From Mesorhizobium ciceri WSM4083 (lineage in GTDB: Bacteria > Pseudomonadota > Alphaproteobacteria > Rhizobiales > Rhizobiaceae), in the NCBI RefSeq assembly GCF_000519305.1, contig NZ_JAFG01000003.1, positions 124,181 through 188,180 on the forward strand: 64,000 nucleotides of DNA. The letters run 5' to 3'. A program made the translations under genes and the position numbers. Each line of letters opens with the position of its first letter. Position 1 is the first letter of the stretch. This document shows, one piece after another, positions 1 through 8,519 of the stretch. The notes below the pieces were generated by a model, which saw nothing but the letters and a program-made list of their open reading frames with translations, was not told where the DNA came from and did no database searches.

Positions 1-83
1 TTGCTGTCCACCGCTGGTTCCCTGCGCGTGCCTACCTCCCGAAAAACTGCCTTCTTTACGGCTCCGGGTCAATTCCTATTTTA

Positions 84-110
84 GTGCTGGTCTCTTTTTG
101 AGACCGCCAC
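84..110. promoter_or_regulatory. Palindromic candidate operator upstream of qor2-like gene
   Basis: Two 11-base arms, GTGCTGGTCTC and GAGACCGCCAC, flank TTTTT; nine of the eleven positions pair, including the inner six. It lies 37 bases before the oxidoreductase start. YtfG/QorB-type genes often sit divergent from an HxlR-family repressor, which would lie outside this window to the left. An operator is the favoured reading; a small RNA hairpin is possible. No function is shown directly. Confidence 0.4.
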
Positions 111-146
111 TCGAACCGCCTTAGCGGCGCAACGTCAGGATCTTCC

Positions 147-1040
147 ATGACCCAAACCCTTCTCGTCACCGGCGCCTCCGGCCAGCTCGGCCGCGGCGTC
201 ATCCACTATCTCCTGGACACGCACAAAGTTCCGCCAGCAAAGATCATCGCCACCACACGCAATCCGGAAAACGTGGCCGATCTTGCGCTGCGCGGCGTCG
301 TTGTCAGGGCCGCCGACTTCAACGACGCGGCCTCGCTGGAAACCGCATTCGAGGGCGCCGACAAGGTGCTGATCATTTCGACAGGGGATCTCGATCTCAA
401 AAGCGGCAGGCGCCTGAAGCAGCACGAAAATGCCGTTGCCGCAGCCAAAAACGCCGGCATTTCGCATCTGCTTTACACCTCGATGCCCAATCCGGAGCCG
501 GTGTCGCCGGTCCTGTTTGCCGATGACCACTACAGTACCGAGCAGGCCATCAAGGCGAGCGGCATTCCCTACACGATCTTCCGCAACGGCTGGTACCAGG
601 AGAACCTGTTCCTGGGGCTGCCACACGCCATCGCCTCGGGACACTGGTATACGTCCGCCGGCGACGGCCGCGTTGCGCCTGGTGCGCGCGACGACATGGC
701 AGCAGCGATCGCCGCCGGTCTCGCTGCCGTTTCCAACGAAAGCAAGACCTACACCTTGACCGGCCCGCAGGCCTACACCACGGCCGAGATCGCCGCCCTG
801 GTAAGCGAGGTCACCGGCAAGCCGCTCGATGTCGTCCAGGTTTCGGATGAAGCCTTGACCGAAGGCGTGAAGGCATCAGGCGTTCCCGAGGATTTCGCTG
901 AGGTCATCGTGTCCTTCGACGCCAACACGCGCGCCGGCCGTATCGCCATGGTGACGGACGCGGTCGAGACGCTCTCCGGCCGCAAGTCGAAGACGCTGAA
1001 GCAGTTCCTCGAGGCGAACAAGGCCGCGCTGGCCAGTTAA
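147..1040 (+). CDS. NmrA-family NAD(P)H:quinone oxidoreductase (YtfG/QorB-like)
   Basis: 297 residues of the atypical short-chain dehydrogenase (NmrA) type. The N-terminus carries the Rossmann dinucleotide loop TGASGQLGRG (residues about 8-17), followed by TTRNPE at the end of the second strand, which in QorB contacts NADPH. It lacks the Tyr-x3-Lys catalytic pair of classical SDRs, as expected for the family. Length matches E. coli YtfG (286). The likely role is cytosolic two-electron reduction of quinones or redox sensing. It stands alone, with a palindrome upstream and a repeat element downstream. Family is clear; substrate is inferred. Confidence 0.85.
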   Translation: MTQTLLVTGASGQLGRGVIHYLLDTHKVPPAKIIATTRNPENVADLALRGVVVRAADFNDAASLETAFEGADKVLIISTGDLDLKSGRRLKQHENAVAAAKNAGISHLLYTSMPNPEPVSPVLFADDHYSTEQAIKASGIPYTIFRNGWYQENLFLGLPHAIASGHWYTSAGDGRVAPGARDDMAAAIAAGLAAVSNESKTYTLTGPQAYTTAEIAALVSEVTGKPLDVVQVSDEALTEGVKASGVPEDFAEVIVSFDANTRAGRIAMVTDAVETLSGRKSKTLKQFLEANKAALAS

Positions 1041-1069
1041 GATCGGCGTCTTCGTGAGGGCGTGTCGAG

Positions 1070-1212
1070 ATTCAGGTCAGGCTGAGCCGAGAATGGTGGG
1101 TTCCGAGAACCGGAACGGAGCGGACATTTGGTCCGTGAGTACAGTTCTACCGCGATGCGGTAGAACGGGGAAGCGCAGGAACCTGCCGTTCGCAGGCCGG
1201 CCTCACCTGAAT
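1070..1212. repeat. Intergenic element with terminal inverted repeats, copy A
   Basis: About 143 bases between two convergent genes. The left end reads ATTCAGGTCAGGC and the right end, reverse-complemented, ATTCAGGTGAGGC: 12 of 13 match. Inside is GAGAACCGGAACGGAGCGGA, then a perfect 10-bp hairpin (GTTCTACCGC, GAT, GCGGTAGAAC at about 1143-1165), then GGAAGCGCAG. The same blocks recur in the same order at 26294-26474. No open frame of note lies inside. It resembles the short palindromic mosaic elements (RIME-like) of rhizobia, and could also end transcription from both sides. Confidence 0.7.
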
Positions 1213-1222
1213 ATCGGCATGC

Positions 1223-3142
1223 CTAGATCGCCACCTGCGTGCCGATCTCCACCACGCGCCCGGTCGGGATCTGAAAATACTCCGTCGCGTCGGCCGCCGT
1301 GCGCGCCAGGCCGATGAACAGCCGGTCCTGCCACACCGGCATGCCGGAATTTGGCGAGGCCTTGAGCGAACGCCGCGACAGGAAGAACGAGGTCGTCATG
1401 ATGTCGAACTTCCAGCCCTGCTTGCGGCAGATCGCCAGCGCGCGCGGGATGTTGGGCTGCTCCATGTAGCCGAAGGTCAGCGTCACCCGCATGAACAGCT
1501 CGTTGACGTTCTCCATCTTGACCCTGTCGCTGTCGGGCACCACCGGCTGCGGTGCCGTCACCACCGAAAGGATGACGTTCTGCTCATGCAGCACCTTGTA
1601 GTGCTTCAGGCTGTGCATCAGCGCGGTCGGCGCGCTTAGCGGATCGCTGGTGAGGAAGACGGCGGTGCCGGAGACCAGCTGCGGCTTCTTCTTCAACAAA
1701 TTGCCGGCAAGGAAATCGAGCGGGATCTCGTTGCGGCGGGTCTTGTCGAACAGATAGCGGCTGCCGCGCACCCAGGTCCACATGGCCAGCACGACGGTGA
1801 AGGCCACGGCTAGCGAGGCCCAGCCGCCCTCGAACACCTTGACGATGTTGGAGGCAAAGAAGCCGATATCGATGAAGCCGAACAGCGCCGTCAGCGATAC
1901 CGCCAGCCACAGCTTCCATTTCCAGATGCGTGTCATCACCACAAACAACAGCACCGTAGTCACCAGCATGTTGCCGGTTACCGAGATGCCGTAGGCCGAT
2001 GCCAGCCTGCTGGACTCGCCGAAGCCGACCACCAGCATCATCACCACCAGCGCAAGCAGGAGATTGACGCGCGGCATGTAGATCTGGCCGGACTGTTTCT
2101 CCGACGTGTGCAGGATTTCCAGGCGTGGCAGCATGTTGAGCTGCACCGCCTGCCTGGTCAGCGAAAAGGCGCCCGAGATCACGGCCTGGCTGGCGATGAC
2201 GGTGGCGGCGGTCGCCAGCACGACCATCGGAATCAGCGTCCAGCCTTCGTTCATCTCGAAGAAAGGATGGCCGACGACGCCGTTCTTGGCCAAGACGAAA
2301 GCGCCCTGCCCGGCATAGTTGAGCAGCAGGCAGGGAAACACGACCCACAGCCAGGCCAGCACGATCGGCTTGCGGCCGAAATGGCCGAGATCGGCATAGA
2401 GCGCTTCCGCGCCGGTGACGGCGAGGAAGATGGCGCCGATGGTGACGAAGGCGACGTCGGGCGAATTGATCAGGAAGGCGACGATGTAGTGCGGGCTGAT
2501 CGCCCACAGGATTTCCGGATCGGCGACTATGTGATTGAGACCGGAAAGGCCGATCGCCAGGAACCATACCGCGGTCACGGGACCGAACACCAATCCCACC
2601 CCGCCCGTGCCAAAACGCTGCACCGCGAACACCATGGCAAGGATGACCAGTGTCAGCGGCACGACATAAGGCTGGAAGGTCGGCGTGACGACGTTCATAC
2701 CTTCTACCGCCGACAGCACCGAAATCGCCGGCGTGATGACGGCATCGCCGAAGAAAAGCGATGCTCCGACGATGCCGATGCCGAGCATCAGCGCCGAGCG
2801 CTTGGGGAAACTGCCGCGCGCCAGGGCCATCAGCGACAGCACGCCGCCCTCGCCGCGGTTGTTCGCCCGCAGCACGAACATGATGTATTTGATGGTGACG
2901 ATGATGGTCAGCGACCAGATGATCAGCGACAAAACGCCGAGGATATCACCGCGGTCGGCCACTTCTCCGCCCGACGATGCCACCAGCGCCTCGCGAAAGG
3001 CGTAGATCGGGCTGGTGCCGATATCCCCATAGACGACACCGAGCGCGCCCAGCATCAGAACCTTGGTGCTGTGCTGCTCGACTTCCGAATGGCTCGATTG
3101 TTCGACGGGTTCTGCCTCACTACCAGTATTGGTAAGGGCCAT
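1223..3142 (-). CDS. kup: Kup-family potassium uptake protein
   Basis: Low-affinity potassium:proton symporter of the inner membrane. The N-terminal half has the family signature LGVVYGDIGTSPIYAFREAL and about twelve hydrophobic segments to residue about 440; the rest is the cytoplasmic tail. About 639 residues, normal for Kup. A frame nine bases longer opens with GTG at 3151, but the ATG at 3142 has GGAG eight bases upstream, so ATG is chosen. It lies 104 bases downstream of pdxJ on the same strand and could be cotranscribed. Rhizobia often have several kup paralogues, so which copy this is cannot be told. Confidence 0.93.
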   Translation of the reverse strand: MALTNTGSEAEPVEQSSHSEVEQHSTKVLMLGALGVVYGDIGTSPIYAFREALVASSGGEVADRGDILGVLSLIIWSLTIIVTIKYIMFVLRANNRGEGGVLSLMALARGSFPKRSALMLGIGIVGASLFFGDAVITPAISVLSAVEGMNVVTPTFQPYVVPLTLVILAMVFAVQRFGTGGVGLVFGPVTAVWFLAIGLSGLNHIVADPEILWAISPHYIVAFLINSPDVAFVTIGAIFLAVTGAEALYADLGHFGRKPIVLAWLWVVFPCLLLNYAGQGAFVLAKNGVVGHPFFEMNEGWTLIPMVVLATAATVIASQAVISGAFSLTRQAVQLNMLPRLEILHTSEKQSGQIYMPRVNLLLALVVMMLVVGFGESSRLASAYGISVTGNMLVTTVLLFVVMTRIWKWKLWLAVSLTALFGFIDIGFFASNIVKVFEGGWASLAVAFTVVLAMWTWVRGSRYLFDKTRRNEIPLDFLAGNLLKKKPQLVSGTAVFLTSDPLSAPTALMHSLKHYKVLHEQNVILSVVTAPQPVVPDSDRVKMENVNELFMRVTLTFGYMEQPNIPRALAICRKQGWKFDIMTTSFFLSRRSLKASPNSGMPVWQDRLFIGLARTAADATEYFQIPTGRVVEIGTQVAI

Positions 3143-3246
3143 GGACGACACTCCGATAAGCGCGCGGTGCTCTACGCTTGCTGCGATGCAATATCAAGTG
3201 CCGTCGCGTAATGGCTGCCATGCCTGCCACGCGAGGGCTGCCATCG

Positions 3247-3987
3247 CTACCACCCGCAGGCCTTGAGGAACCGACCCACCGTGCCGGCCATGCCATACTC
3301 CAACGCGTCGGCTGTCAACCCATGTCCGATCGACACTTCGGCCAATGCCGGAATGCGCCTGGCAAGTGCCGGCAGATTGCCGACCACCAGATCGTGCCCG
3401 GCATTGACCTGCAGCCCGGCGGCAAGCGCGGCGTCAGCGGTTTTTCCCAATCTTTCCAGCTCTTTGGCCGCCTTGGCGGAATCTGTGTGATAGCTGCCAT
3501 ACGGACCCGTATAGAGCTCGATGCGATCGGCGCCGGTGTCGCGTGCGGCGGCCACCCAATCGGGATTAGGGTCGGAAAACAGCGACACGCGAAAGCCCCC
3601 TTTTTTCAAGCGCTTGACGATCGGTGTAAGGAACGCGGCCTGGGTGGCGAAGTTCCAGCCATGATCCGATGTCGCCTGGGCCGGATCGTCCGGCACCAAA
3701 GTCACCTGCTCAGGCTGATGCTTTTCCACAAGCAACAGGAAATCCTCGGTCGGATAGCCTTCGATGTTGAATTCCGCGCGCGGAAACTCGTCGTCGATCA
3801 GCGACCGGATCTCGGGCAGATCGGAGTGTCTTGTGTGCCGCTCGTCGGGGCGTGGATGCACCGTCAGCCCATGCGCTCCGGCCGCCAGCGCAATGCGGCC
3901 GAGGCCGGTGACGCTTGGCCACGGCAGGTCGCGCCGGTTGCGCAGCATGGCGATGGCATTGAGGTTGACGGAGAGCTTTGCAGGCAT
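3247..3987 (-). CDS. pdxJ: Pyridoxine 5'-phosphate synthase
   Basis: Condenses 1-deoxyxylulose 5-phosphate with 3-amino-2-oxopropyl phosphate, the last ring-forming step of DXP-dependent vitamin B6 synthesis. The 246-residue TIM barrel opens with [16 protein letters not shown] and contains [35 protein letters not shown] and [11 protein letters not shown], all PdxJ landmarks. The frame extends seven codons upstream, but the ATG at 3987 has GAGG eight bases before it and matches the usual PdxJ start. Divergent from the SpoIIAA-like gene. Confidence 0.95.
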   Translation of the reverse strand: MPAKLSVNLNAIAMLRNRRDLPWPSVTGLGRIALAAGAHGLTVHPRPDERHTRHSDLPEIRSLIDDEFPRAEFNIEGYPTEDFLLLVEKHQPEQVTLVPDDPAQATSDHGWNFATQAAFLTPIVKRLKKGGFRVSLFSDPNPDWVAAARDTGADRIELYTGPYGSYHTDSAKAAKELERLGKTADAALAAGLQVNAGHDLVVGNLPALARRIPALAEVSIGHGLTADALEYGMAGTVGRFLKACGW

Positions 3988-4024
3988 GCGGGTGGCCTCG
4001 GAAATCATTCAACGCGCCCACCTA

Positions 4025-4066
4025 TAATGCCTTTGACGGGAACAGTAATGCCTTTGGTGGGAACAG
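4025..4066. repeat. 21-bp direct repeat, two tandem copies
   Basis: Two adjacent 21-base units starting TAATGCCTTTG and ending GGGAACAG, differing at two bases, lie between the divergent pdxJ and SpoIIAA-like genes. They may be a recent slippage duplication or a pair of regulator half-sites; the spacing of two helical turns fits the latter but proves nothing. Confidence 0.6.
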
Positions 4067-4122
4067 ACTGGGGGTTTCGCGTGTTCCAAGCCTGATGAGC
4101 GAACCAGAGAAAGGACGCGCCG

Positions 4123-4575
4123 ATGAATTTTCTCGATGAGGTTCCGGCCATCCGCCGGATCGAGACCAGCCGTGACGACCTTTTCGCCATCGATGTCGTC
4201 GGGCACGTTTCCGCGGCCGACGGTGAAAATCTTTTCGGGCTGCTGGAGGCAGCCTATGCCCTGCATCCGCGCATCGATGTGCTGGTGCGCCTCGTCGACC
4301 ACGATGGCGTCGACTGGGCCGACATCGCGGACGAGACCCTCAAGCAGGGCGCCATCCATGCATTGGAACATGTCGGCCGTTGCGCAACCATCGGCGAACC
4401 GGACTGGATAGCGGACGCGCAACGCTTTCTGCCGTCCTCACCGCCCATCGAAATCAGGCATTTCAAGGCGGAGGACGAGGCTGCCGCTTGGCAGTGGCTT
4501 GCCGCACAGCCTATCGGGGCAACAGCATCCGGCGCCCCTACCTCACGATCGTCAGCCGCTCGGCCGCCCGCGTGA
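4123..4575 (+). CDS. SpoIIAA-like (STAS-fold) protein
   Basis: 150 residues. The first 120 fit the SpoIIAA-like family (STAS/CRAL-TRIO-like fold): alternating strands and helices with RIDVLVRLVDHDG, WADIADETLKQGAIHALEHVGRCA and a closing EDEAAAWQWLA. In this family the middle segment is thought to bind a lipophilic ligand; no partner is known. The last 30 residues are low in complexity, and the final 38 bases overlap the 3' end of the convergent helicase gene, so the tail may be a recent extension. AGAGAAAGGACGCGCCG precedes the ATG. Function unknown. Confidence 0.75.
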   Translation: MNFLDEVPAIRRIETSRDDLFAIDVVGHVSAADGENLFGLLEAAYALHPRIDVLVRLVDHDGVDWADIADETLKQGAIHALEHVGRCATIGEPDWIADAQRFLPSSPPIEIRHFKAEDEAAAWQWLAAQPIGATASGAPTSRSSAARPPA

Positions 4576-5665
4576 TGGCGGTGTAGAGCCAGCGCTGGCG
4601 AGTTTCCTTGAAGGCCCAGCTTTCATCGAACAGCACGATCTCGTTCCACTGCGAGCCCTGCGCCTTGTGCACGGTCAACGCGTAGCCATAGTCGAAATCG
4701 TCGAAGCGCTTCTTCTGCTGCCACGGGATGTCGGCATCGGGATCCTCGAACGCCGCCTTGAGCAGCTTGATCTTGGCGACGCCACGATCCGGATCGTCCT
4801 CTTCCGGCGACACCAGAAGGTTGATGCCGGGCTTCACCGTCTCGCGCGACGAGGTCATCACCTTCCACAGCGAGCCGTTGAGCAGGCCCTTTGCCGGGTC
4901 GTTGCGCAGGCAGACCAGCTTGTCGCCGGCTTGCGGATAATCGGCGTTGAAGCCCTTGAGCTCGCGCAGCCGCTGATTGTAGCGGCGCCGCGTGCGGTTG
5001 GTGCCGACCAGCACCTGGTCCGCCTTCAGCACCAGCTCCTGGGTAACGTCTTCCTTGCCGATCACCTGCGCCGTGCCATAGTCGCCACGCATGAACTCAC
5101 GGCCCTCGCGCACATCGAGCGCCAGCCGCAGGATCGGGTTGTCGCGCGCCTGCCGGTGGATTTCGGTCAGCAGAAAATCCGGCTCGTGGTCGGTGAAGAA
5201 GCCGCCGCCCGAGATCGGCGGCAACTGGCCGGGGTCGCCAAGCACCAGGATCGGCGTGCCGAAGCTCATCAGGTCGCGGCCGAGTTGCTCGTCGACCATC
5301 GAGCACTCGTCGATGACGACCAGTTTCGCTCGCGTAATCGGGCTCTGCCGGTTGAGCGAGAAGGTCGGCGACATGGACGTCTTGCCGGTGACCTCGTCCG
5401 ACACCGATTCCTCGCCCTTCGGCCGGTAGATCAGCGAATGGATAGTGCGGGCATTGACCGCCCCCTTGGAGCGCAGCACTTGCGCCGCCTTGCCGGTGAA
5501 GGCGGCGAACTGCACCTGGCCGTCGACATGTTCGGCGAAATACCGCGCCAAGGTCGTCTTGCCGGTGCCGGCATAGCCGAACAGCCGGAACAGCTGCGGC
5601 TGGCCGGTCTTCAGCCATTGGGCGACCGCCTTCAGCGCGTCGTCCTGTTGGGGAGAGAATTCCAT
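4538..5665 (-). CDS. RecD-like superfamily 1B DNA helicase / AAA ATPase
   Basis: 375 residues. Walker A is GYAGTGKTT (30-38), then FTGKAAQVLRSKG and TIHSLIYRP (motif Ia), LVVIDECSMVD (Walker B), GDPGQLPP (motif III), TEIHRQ (motif IV), and near the end YALTVHKAQGSQWNEIVLFDE with YTAITRA (motifs V-VI, UvrD_C_2). This is the RecD2/Dda layout without the long RecD N-terminal domain, so an ATP-driven 5'-3' helicase is likely. A TTG-started extension to 5689 is possible; the ATG before EFSPQQ is the usual family start. No RecB or RecC lies nearby, so its partner process is unknown. Confidence 0.85.
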   Translation of the reverse strand: MEFSPQQDDALKAVAQWLKTGQPQLFRLFGYAGTGKTTLARYFAEHVDGQVQFAAFTGKAAQVLRSKGAVNARTIHSLIYRPKGEESVSDEVTGKTSMSPTFSLNRQSPITRAKLVVIDECSMVDEQLGRDLMSFGTPILVLGDPGQLPPISGGGFFTDHEPDFLLTEIHRQARDNPILRLALDVREGREFMRGDYGTAQVIGKEDVTQELVLKADQVLVGTNRTRRRYNQRLRELKGFNADYPQAGDKLVCLRNDPAKGLLNGSLWKVMTSSRETVKPGINLLVSPEEDDPDRGVAKIKLLKAAFEDPDADIPWQQKKRFDDFDYGYALTVHKAQGSQWNEIVLFDESWAFKETRQRWLYTAITRAAERLTIVR

Positions 5666-5817
5666 CAGCGCGAGAGACCGGATTCGCAAGGGAAAGACAA
5701 GACAGCCGCCATCATCATCGATGCGTCGGGACGCTTCAATGCCGCCGACGGGTCAGGCTATCAGGCACAGACAAGAACGTAAAGGGAACAAAGGGCCGCA
5801 TCAAGTGGAGCCGGAAT

Positions 5818-6746
5818 TCAGGCAATGGCCATGGCGGCCGGCGGGTCGCCGTCGCCGGGTGGTAGCGGAACGGGAATGTATCCGGCATAGCTGGCGTTCA
5901 ATCGTGCCTGCCCGTTCGAACAGGACCGGAGTACATCCTCCAGCTTGGACATATTTCTAAGCGGCACTGTCGCGTTGACGACGACGACCACGCCGCGGAT
6001 TTCCCGACTCAGTATCTGGCCGCGGCGGCTGTGCAGTTCGGCGACGACATTGCCTACATGGGTTGCGGAAGTCATCACCTCGACCTTCATGATCGGCTCG
6101 AGCAACTGCACGCCAAGGCGTGGCGCGGCTTCGCGGAAGCAGGCGCGGCCGGCGATCTCGAAAGCCAGAGCTGAGGAATCGGCATCGTGAAAAGCGCCAT
6201 CCATCAGCACCGCCTTAACGCCGATCATCGGGAAGCCCGCCAATGGACCTGAGGATAATATGCTGCGCAGACCCTTTTCGACGCCTGCAATGTACTCGCC
6301 ATGAAGCGCACCACCGGCGATCCTGGACTCGAACACGAAGTCCGCGCTGTCCGCGATCGGCTCGAACATGATCTTGACGCGGGCGAACTGACAGGTGCCG
6401 CCGGACTGTCTCTTGTGCGTGAAGTCCTGCTTGTGCCTACGGGTGATCGTCTCGCGACAGGCCACTTGTGGAGAACCAATATTCACATCGACCTGGGACT
6501 CGCGGCGCAGGTGGTCGATGATGATGTCGAGGTGGAGTTCGTCCATGAAGGCGATAATGGTCTGGCCTGATTCCTCGTCGTGCCTGACACGAAGAAAGCA
6601 TCCTCGTCCGCCAGCTTCGCCAAGGCGATACGCAGCCGCTCCTGATCGGCCCTCGATTTCGGCTCGATCGCGATTTGCAGCAAAGGCAGGGCGCGGCAGG
6701 CTTTTCCATAATGGGATATGGTCGCTGGTGGCCCCAATATTTGCAA
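5818..6746 (-). pseudogene. Decayed elongation factor G fragment (domains III-V only)
   Basis: Two frames on this strand together spell the C-terminal part of EF-G. The upstream frame (6746 to about 6600) has [20 protein letters not shown], the start of domain III. The next frame (to 5818) has [85 protein letters not shown] and SRRGQI, domains III to V. They join by a shift near 6597-6605. Domains I and II, including all GTP-binding motifs, are absent, and the C-terminus drifts into a non-family tail. It cannot work as a translocase. The intact downstream frame alone could give 242 residues, but expression is doubtful. Confidence 0.85.
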
Positions 6747-6826
6747 CTGAGTGCCGGAGCGAAATCCGGACTGAGATAACGGAAGACTAAACTGATCTTT
6801 TTGACATGGCTGCTCGCAGCCTGCTG

Positions 6827-7153
6827 TCAGGGTCCGGGATCGTTTTCCAGCAGGATCGGCTTGCCGTGCGGGGTGGCATGCGCGGCGCGCTCCCAGGCTT
6901 CAGCCATGGCGTCGACATCGGCTCTGGCTGCCAGCCCTTTTGAAGCAAGCAGGCTTTCCAGCGCCGCCAGCCAGTGTTCGTAATAGTCATGGCCGTCAGT
7001 GGCGGCGCCTGGCTTCTTCACCTGCGCCGACAGCGCATCCGCCCACTCGCTCCACGAAAACACACCCTTGTCGTGCAGCGCCACCGTCATGGCGAAGGCT
7101 TCGGCCTGCCATGGCTCGGCGAAAACAGGGGTATCCGGCGGCAAATCGGCCAT
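6827..7153 (-). CDS. Nitrile hydratase activator / accessory protein
   Basis: 108 residues, related in sequence to the N-terminal part of the nitrile hydratase beta subunit: VFAEPWQAEAFAMTVALHDKG, FSWSEWADALS and DYYEHWLAALESLLASKGL. In Co-type nitrile hydratases such a protein carries the alpha subunit and lets cobalt-loaded alpha swap into the enzyme. The ATG at 7153 lies seven bases after the beta-subunit stop; a TTG-started extension to 7174 is less likely. Third gene of the operon. No P47K-type metal chaperone is seen nearby. Confidence 0.85.
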   Translation of the reverse strand: MADLPPDTPVFAEPWQAEAFAMTVALHDKGVFSWSEWADALSAQVKKPGAATDGHDYYEHWLAALESLLASKGLAARADVDAMAEAWERAAHATPHGKPILLENDPGP

Positions 7154-7160
7154 GTCCGAG

Positions 7161-7820
7161 TCACGCCGGCTCAAGATAGCTCTCCCAGGCGTCTATCGAG
7201 ACGCTCAGCGTCGGATCGGCGCCCTCGCCCCAGATTTCCGATCCTTCGAAAACCACGGTGTAGACCCATTGCGGGTTTTCGCCGTGGCCATGCGCGTTGC
7301 TGTCGGGGAACACGAAGCCGTCGCGCACGGCCTCGATTGTACCCTGCTTGCCGCGTGCGTAACGCGGCAGCCGCGTGTGGCCGGTCGGGTTGAAGTTCTT
7401 GGTCCGCACGGGGTCGCCGGCCTTGAACCGCGCCGGCTGCGCCACCGGCCGGTCGCAAGGGCTGCCCTTGGCCAGCACTGCGGGCACGTTCTCCGCCTTC
7501 AGCACCCTCTTGGGCGTGGCTGCCGGATCGACCGCCTTGCCCGCTTCGAGATCGCGCTCGCTGACGAAGCCATGGCGCCTCAACAGCACCTCCAGCGCCT
7601 TGATCCATATCTGGTAGTAGCTCGATGAATAGTAGACAGCCGGGTGCAGCGATTCCCGTGCGTGCCGGCTCTCGTCGATGTTCCACGCGCCCATGGCGCC
7701 GGCAGTCAGCGTCACGCCAAGCGCCCGCCTTTCCCAAGCGGCATGGAAGTACGGTTCGTCCTGTTCGGGTGCGACCGGGCCGAACCCCATCTGCCCGCCA
7801 AGATCGTGCGGCCCGTTCAT
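7161..7820 (-). CDS. nthB: Nitrile hydratase beta subunit
   Basis: 219 residues. The N-terminus [16 protein letters not shown] is typical of beta subunits, followed by a helical part ([22 protein letters not shown]) and a C-terminal SH3-like barrel ([60 protein letters not shown]). With the alpha subunit it hydrates nitriles to amides in the cytoplasm. Its ATG overlaps the alpha-subunit stop by four bases (ATGA), implying translational coupling. Confidence 0.95.
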   Translation of the reverse strand: MNGPHDLGGQMGFGPVAPEQDEPYFHAAWERRALGVTLTAGAMGAWNIDESRHARESLHPAVYYSSSYYQIWIKALEVLLRRHGFVSERDLEAGKAVDPAATPKRVLKAENVPAVLAKGSPCDRPVAQPARFKAGDPVRTKNFNPTGHTRLPRYARGKQGTIEAVRDGFVFPDSNAHGHGENPQWVYTVVFEGSEIWGEGADPTLSVSIDAWESYLEPA

Positions 7821-8440
7821 GCCGGCTGCCCCTCTATTTCAGGTCTTTGGGCAAGGCCGGTGCCGATCATCGCGTCACGGCTGACCAGCTCCGCCAGCCG
7901 CTCCTCGCTCCAGCCCTCGGTGCCCTCAGGCCGCATCGGCACGACGAGATAGCGCAGTTCCGCGGTCGAATCCCAGACGCGGATTTTCTTGTCCGCCGGC
8001 AGCGTCAGCCCGAACTCCTCCAGCACGCCGCGCGGATCGATGACAGCCCGCGAACGATAGGGCGGCGCCTTGTACCAGACCGGCGGCAGGCCGAGCACCG
8101 ACCACGGATAGCAGGAGCACAGCGTGCAGACGACGAGGTTGTGGGTGTCCTTGGTGTTGAACACCGCCTGCATGTGCTCGCCTTGCCGGCCGGTATAGCT
8201 CAGCGATGCGATCGCCGCCGTCGCATCGCGCTTCAGCCATTCGGCATAGGCGGGATCGCTCCAGGCTTTCGCCACCACCCTGGCGCCGTTGCGCGGCCCG
8301 ATCTTCGTCTCGTAAGTATCGACGATGACGTCGATCGCCGCCGGATCGATCAGCCCCTTCTGGGTGAGGATGGTTTCCAGCGCGCGGACGCGGGCGGCAA
8401 ACGGATCGAGTTCGTTGTCGTGGTCATGATCGTGTGACAT
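7817..8440 (-). CDS. nthA: Nitrile hydratase alpha subunit, cobalt type
   Basis: 207 residues. The metal-binding loop [10 protein letters not shown] is present with Cys105, Cys108 and Cys110; threonine after the first cysteine is the mark of the cobalt type (the iron type has serine). In known enzymes two of these cysteines are oxidised to sulfinate and sulfenate. A His/Asp-rich N-terminus (SHDHDHDNE) precedes the usual helical arm. First gene of the alpha-beta-activator operon, 79 bases downstream of the RND permease on the same strand. No amidase gene lies in the window to finish nitrile breakdown to an acid. Confidence 0.95.
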   Translation of the reverse strand: MSHDHDHDNELDPFAARVRALETILTQKGLIDPAAIDVIVDTYETKIGPRNGARVVAKAWSDPAYAEWLKRDATAAIASLSYTGRQGEHMQAVFNTKDTHNLVVCTLCSCYPWSVLGLPPVWYKAPPYRSRAVIDPRGVLEEFGLTLPADKKIRVWDSTAELRYLVVPMRPEGTEGWSEERLAELVSRDAMIGTGLAQRPEIEGQPA

Positions 8441-8519
8441 GGCCGCAAACTACGTTTCCAGTGATGCCGCCGCAAGCGCGACGGCTTGGGCCAACGGCAT
8501 ATGGCGCTGGCCTGTTACA

